From Lachnospiraceae bacterium (lineage in GTDB: Bacteria; Bacillota; Clostridia; Lachnospirales; Lachnospiraceae): 7,700 nt of DNA. Positions 5,155 to 7,700 of the stretch are shown here, in pieces. Made by a program: the position numbers and the translations under genes. Each line of letters starts with the position of its first letter. The first letter of the stretch is position 1. A model generated the notes under the pieces. That model was not told where the DNA came from and ran no database searches. It was given only the letters and a program-made list of their open reading frames with translations. The stretch covers positions 1-7,700 of the forward strand of contig JAFTPY010000139.1 of the NCBI GenBank assembly GCA_017463035.1, in the 5' to 3' direction.

Positions 5155-6576
5155 ATGGAGAGCGTGGTTGTTGAAATTTTGAATATGGGGCTGACGGCTA
5201 CCTGGGTGGTATTGGCAGTGCTTGCGGTGCGCGCGCTGTGTCATAAGGCACCGAAGGCGCTTATGGTATGTCTGTGGGCACTGGTGGGACTGCGACTGGT
5301 GAGTCCGTTTATCCCGGAAAGTATACTGAGCCTGATTCCCAGCGGAAAAATTGTGTCGCCGGAGATTTTACTGGCGGAACGACCGTCCATACATACCGGA
5401 GTGACGATGTTAAATTCTACGGTGAATCCGATTATTTCGGAGCATCTGTCGCCGGACTACAGCATTTCCTCCGTGCCGGCGCCGGGGGTGAGCGCGAATC
5501 CGATGCAGATTCTTGCTTTTGTTGCGTCGTTGGTTTGGATTGCCGGGATGGTGATAATGTTTGCCTACAGTCTCAGCTCTTATCTGTGGCTCCGTCATAA
5601 GGTAAAGGTATCTATGTGCTATCGGGACAATATTTATTTCTGCGACAGTATTGCGACGCCCTTTGTGTTCGGTATCGTAAAGCCACGGATTTATCTTCCC
5701 TCCGGGATGGAAGAGGCGCAGACGGAATGCGTGATAGCTCATGAGATGTCGCACTTAAAGAGAAAAGACCACTGGTGGAAAACGATTGCATTTTTTCTGC
5801 TGTCGGTGTATTGGTTTCATCCGTTGTTATGGATTTCCTATTTGCTGTTTTCAAGGGACATCGAGCGTGCTTGTGATGAGCGGGTAGTACGGAAAATGGA
5901 ACCGGAGAGTCGGAAGAACTATGCGGAAGCCTTGGTATCCTGTAGTTTGCAAAAACGCAGGATGCTGGCCTGCCCGCTGGCCTGTGGGGAAGTAGGGGTA
6001 AAGAACCGTGTGAAATCGGTATTGAATTATAAAAAGCCGGCCTTTTGGATTGTGGCGGTGACTGTGGTTGCCGGAGTAGCAATTGCGGTTTGTTTTTTGA
6101 CCAATCCGTTGTCGGAGTCGAAGATGCCGGACCAAAATGCGGACCCTTATGACAATGTTTCGGTTATCGAAAACAAGGACGGTTCGATGACAAGAAAGGG
6201 AGAACGGTATGGGAGCGGCGAAGTGGATTTTATTATGTTGCCGCCGGATTATGAAGAGACAGTTGGATTAGACGGGTACCGTTATTGCACCGACGAGGAA
6301 GGCTTGTATGTTTTTATCTGGCAATTAGCAGAGGGCAGCTACTCTTGTTGTGTAAAGGAAAAAACGGAGCAGGGCTATACTACAAGTGAACTTTGGAGTA
6401 TGAAATCAGTCGGACTGGAATGGGCACGGGCGGTTGTGGAAAGCTCCGGATATGCGAAGGAGGAGATAACGATTGTACCGTTTTCTATGCCATACTCCAG
6501 TTATCTGAACATAGAGGCGGCAGAGGACCCGCAGGGGTATCGGGAGAAGCTGGAAGAGGTGTTCTGGGGAGAGTAA
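5155..6576 (+). CDS. BlaR1-like M56-family membrane metalloprotease with an unusual C-terminal domain
   Basis: The 473-residue product is a zinc protease of the BlaR1/MecR1 type. Membrane helices are seen at about 6-27, 35-55, 118-141, 209-232 and 296-316. The family signature ATPFVFGIVKPRIYLP (167-182) precedes the zinc motif HEMSH (196-200) and the third-ligand region ERACDE (237-242). The stretch RVKSVLNYKKPAFW leads into the last helix. BlaR1 of staphylococci continues with a penicillin-binding sensor of some 250 residues; here only about 155 residues follow (318-473), and I see no SxxK/SxN/KTG set. That tail is acidic and aromatic-rich and I do not recognise it. The inferred role is to sense an unknown envelope signal and lead to loss of the BlaI-type repressor encoded just upstream. 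GGGGAGGG (5140-5147) lies 7 nt before the ATG. Confidence 0.87.
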   Translation: MESVVVEILNMGLTATWVVLAVLAVRALCHKAPKALMVCLWALVGLRLVSPFIPESILSLIPSGKIVSPEILLAERPSIHTGVTMLNSTVNPIISEHLSPDYSISSVPAPGVSANPMQILAFVASLVWIAGMVIMFAYSLSSYLWLRHKVKVSMCYRDNIYFCDSIATPFVFGIVKPRIYLPSGMEEAQTECVIAHEMSHLKRKDHWWKTIAFFLLSVYWFHPLLWISYLLFSRDIERACDERVVRKMEPESRKNYAEALVSCSLQKRRMLACPLACGEVGVKNRVKSVLNYKKPAFWIVAVTVVAGVAIAVCFLTNPLSESKMPDQNADPYDNVSVIENKDGSMTRKGERYGSGEVDFIMLPPDYEETVGLDGYRYCTDEEGLYVFIWQLAEGSYSCCVKEKTEQGYTTSELWSMKSVGLEWARAVVESSGYAKEEITIVPFSMPYSSYLNIEAAEDPQGYREKLEEVFWGE

Positions 6577-6655
6577 AGGAGATACAGAGTGAGAATGGGG
6601 AGTGATGCGGGGAGTGTTCGGAAGGTTAGGGAAATAAACATCGGGAGGTATTTGA

Positions 6656-7666
6656 ATGGAAAACAATGTAAAAGAAGAGAACAGAAATGAGATGTTGAAC
6701 GGAAACGGACAAAAGAGGTTTCGGATTTACTGGTTGGCGGTGTTATTAGGCACCCTGGCGGTGTCCGCCTATCCGATTTATATGGGATTTAAGGTGCTTC
6801 GGAGTATGGCACTTTACGGCTTTGTACCTCAGAGAAATTATCCGAAGTACATCATTCCGTATACACCGGTGGCTATTGCGGTGATTGTGGCAGTGTGTCT
6901 GATGCCGCTTCTGTTGAAACGGCTGAAAAAGTATCCGCTGTTAACTGCGTCGGGAATTGCACTGATTGTGTTTTTTGTGACAGAGTTTTTGTTTGAACAA
7001 AAGGTGATTGTAAACGGAGTCCTGTCGACAAAGCTGGAACGCTGGCAGATGTTTATGTGCTATGTTTCGCCGGAAACGTATCAGACACGGACTTGGCGCG
7101 CGGTGGATATTTTAATCGGGGAATACAGCCCTACGTTTAAGATACATTTTTACATGATTTCCGTGGTTCTGATTTTGACAATTCTGAATTGTCTGTACGG
7201 GTTCGGGCAGGTATTTCTGACCGGAAACCGCAAGAAAGTAAAGGCATTGACTATACAGTCGGTAGGAACGACGTTATTTCTCGGATTATGTATTTTTGCC
7301 TGCTTTACAGCTTTTTTCAGAAACGGCGAATTGTTGGTTTCGACTCTGTCAGCGGTTTTGATGGGCGTATTCTTTTCATTGTTAGGAGTCACCGTAGGTA
7401 CTTATGTGGGCTCGTTCCTTCTGGGAAAGAAGAAAGGCATTTCGGTAGGAATTCCGGCGGCGGTGGGTGCGGCAACGACTCTGGCAATGTATATCGGAGA
7501 GATGTGCCTGCTGAGCGGAAACTTGTATCTGTTGGGTACAGGCTTTTGGTTTACGGGACTTCCCGGGATTGTGCTGGCTCCGGTGGATCTTTTGATTATC
7601 CTGGCGGCAGGTGCGGCAAGCGCAGGAATTTGTGCGTTACTAAATAAAAAAACGAACATAAAGTAA
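6656..7666 (+). CDS. Multi-pass membrane protein of unknown function in the blaI-blaR1-type operon
   Basis: The 336-residue product is very hydrophobic. It has a charged N-terminus (1-20, KEENRNEMLNGNGQKR) and about eight membrane helices near 23-45, 67-87, 94-113, 163-186, 198-221, 228-255, 263-287 and 305-328, and it ends with KKTNIK. A soluble loop of about 50 residues lies between helices 3 and 4 (114-162, rich in Trp, Tyr and Arg). I recognise no transporter, protease or enzyme motif. GGGAGG (6643-6648) is 7 nt before the ATG. The gene follows the protease gene by 79 nt with no terminator or clear promoter between them, so it is probably in the same transcript and under the same repressor. 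It could be the protected target, an exporter, or a co-sensor for the protease; none of these is shown by the sequence. Confidence 0.75.
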   Translation: MENNVKEENRNEMLNGNGQKRFRIYWLAVLLGTLAVSAYPIYMGFKVLRSMALYGFVPQRNYPKYIIPYTPVAIAVIVAVCLMPLLLKRLKKYPLLTASGIALIVFFVTEFLFEQKVIVNGVLSTKLERWQMFMCYVSPETYQTRTWRAVDILIGEYSPTFKIHFYMISVVLILTILNCLYGFGQVFLTGNRKKVKALTIQSVGTTLFLGLCIFACFTAFFRNGELLVSTLSAVLMGVFFSLLGVTVGTYVGSFLLGKKKGISVGIPAAVGAATTLAMYIGEMCLLSGNLYLLGTGFWFTGLPGIVLAPVDLLIILAAGAASAGICALLNKKTNIK

Positions 7667-7700
7667 ATTTGAATTGCGTTATGTTTCGTCTCGTTGTATA

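Overview
The window looks like a low-to-mid GC Gram-positive chromosome of the class Clostridia, most likely a member of the Lachnospiraceae. The reasons are strong AGGAGG-type ribosome binding sites, sigma-A-like promoters, a BlaI/BlaR1-type pair with a non-penicillin sensor end, ECF sigma/anti-sigma pairs ending in an Ig-like 'AGTY' module, and a GAF-GGDEF-EAL protein with a degenerate GGDEF domain. No species can be named from the sequence alone. All intact genes are on the + strand.

Region 1 (1-2650). The 3' part of an anti-sigma-like, single-pass membrane protein (2-727) runs in from the left edge. It is followed by a monocistronic c-di-GMP phosphodiesterase gene (888-2570), with its own extended -10 promoter and a strong terminator (2601-2647).

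Region 2 (2650-3940). A two-gene operon encodes an ECF sigma factor (2755-3246) and its presumed membrane anti-sigma factor (3243-3854), joined by an ATGA overlap and closed by a hairpin (3893-3936).

Region 3 (3939-4650). This stretch has almost no ATG-started reading frame, but it holds two broken genes back to back. One is the 3' part of an XRE-type regulator on the minus strand (3939-4156), with a frameshift. The other is a HicA toxin frame on the plus strand (4138-4341) that has lost its start. Both lack their 5' ends at the same point, which suggests one deletion across a divergent promoter region. The HicB antitoxin gene (4362-4568) is intact, so it is probably an orphan antitoxin.

Region 4 (4660-7666). 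A BlaI-type repressor (4789-5151), an M56 BlaR1-type membrane metalloprotease (5155-6576) with an unrecognised C-terminal domain in place of a penicillin sensor, and an eight-helix (approximate) membrane protein of unknown function (6656-7666) probably form one operon. A near-consensus promoter (TTGACA, 17 bp, TAGAAT) is embedded in a perfect 22-bp inverted repeat, each arm of which carries the dyad CTATC-NNN-GATAG. This is the likely BlaI operator. The system reads as signal to protease to repressor release, with the third gene as a candidate effector or co-sensor.
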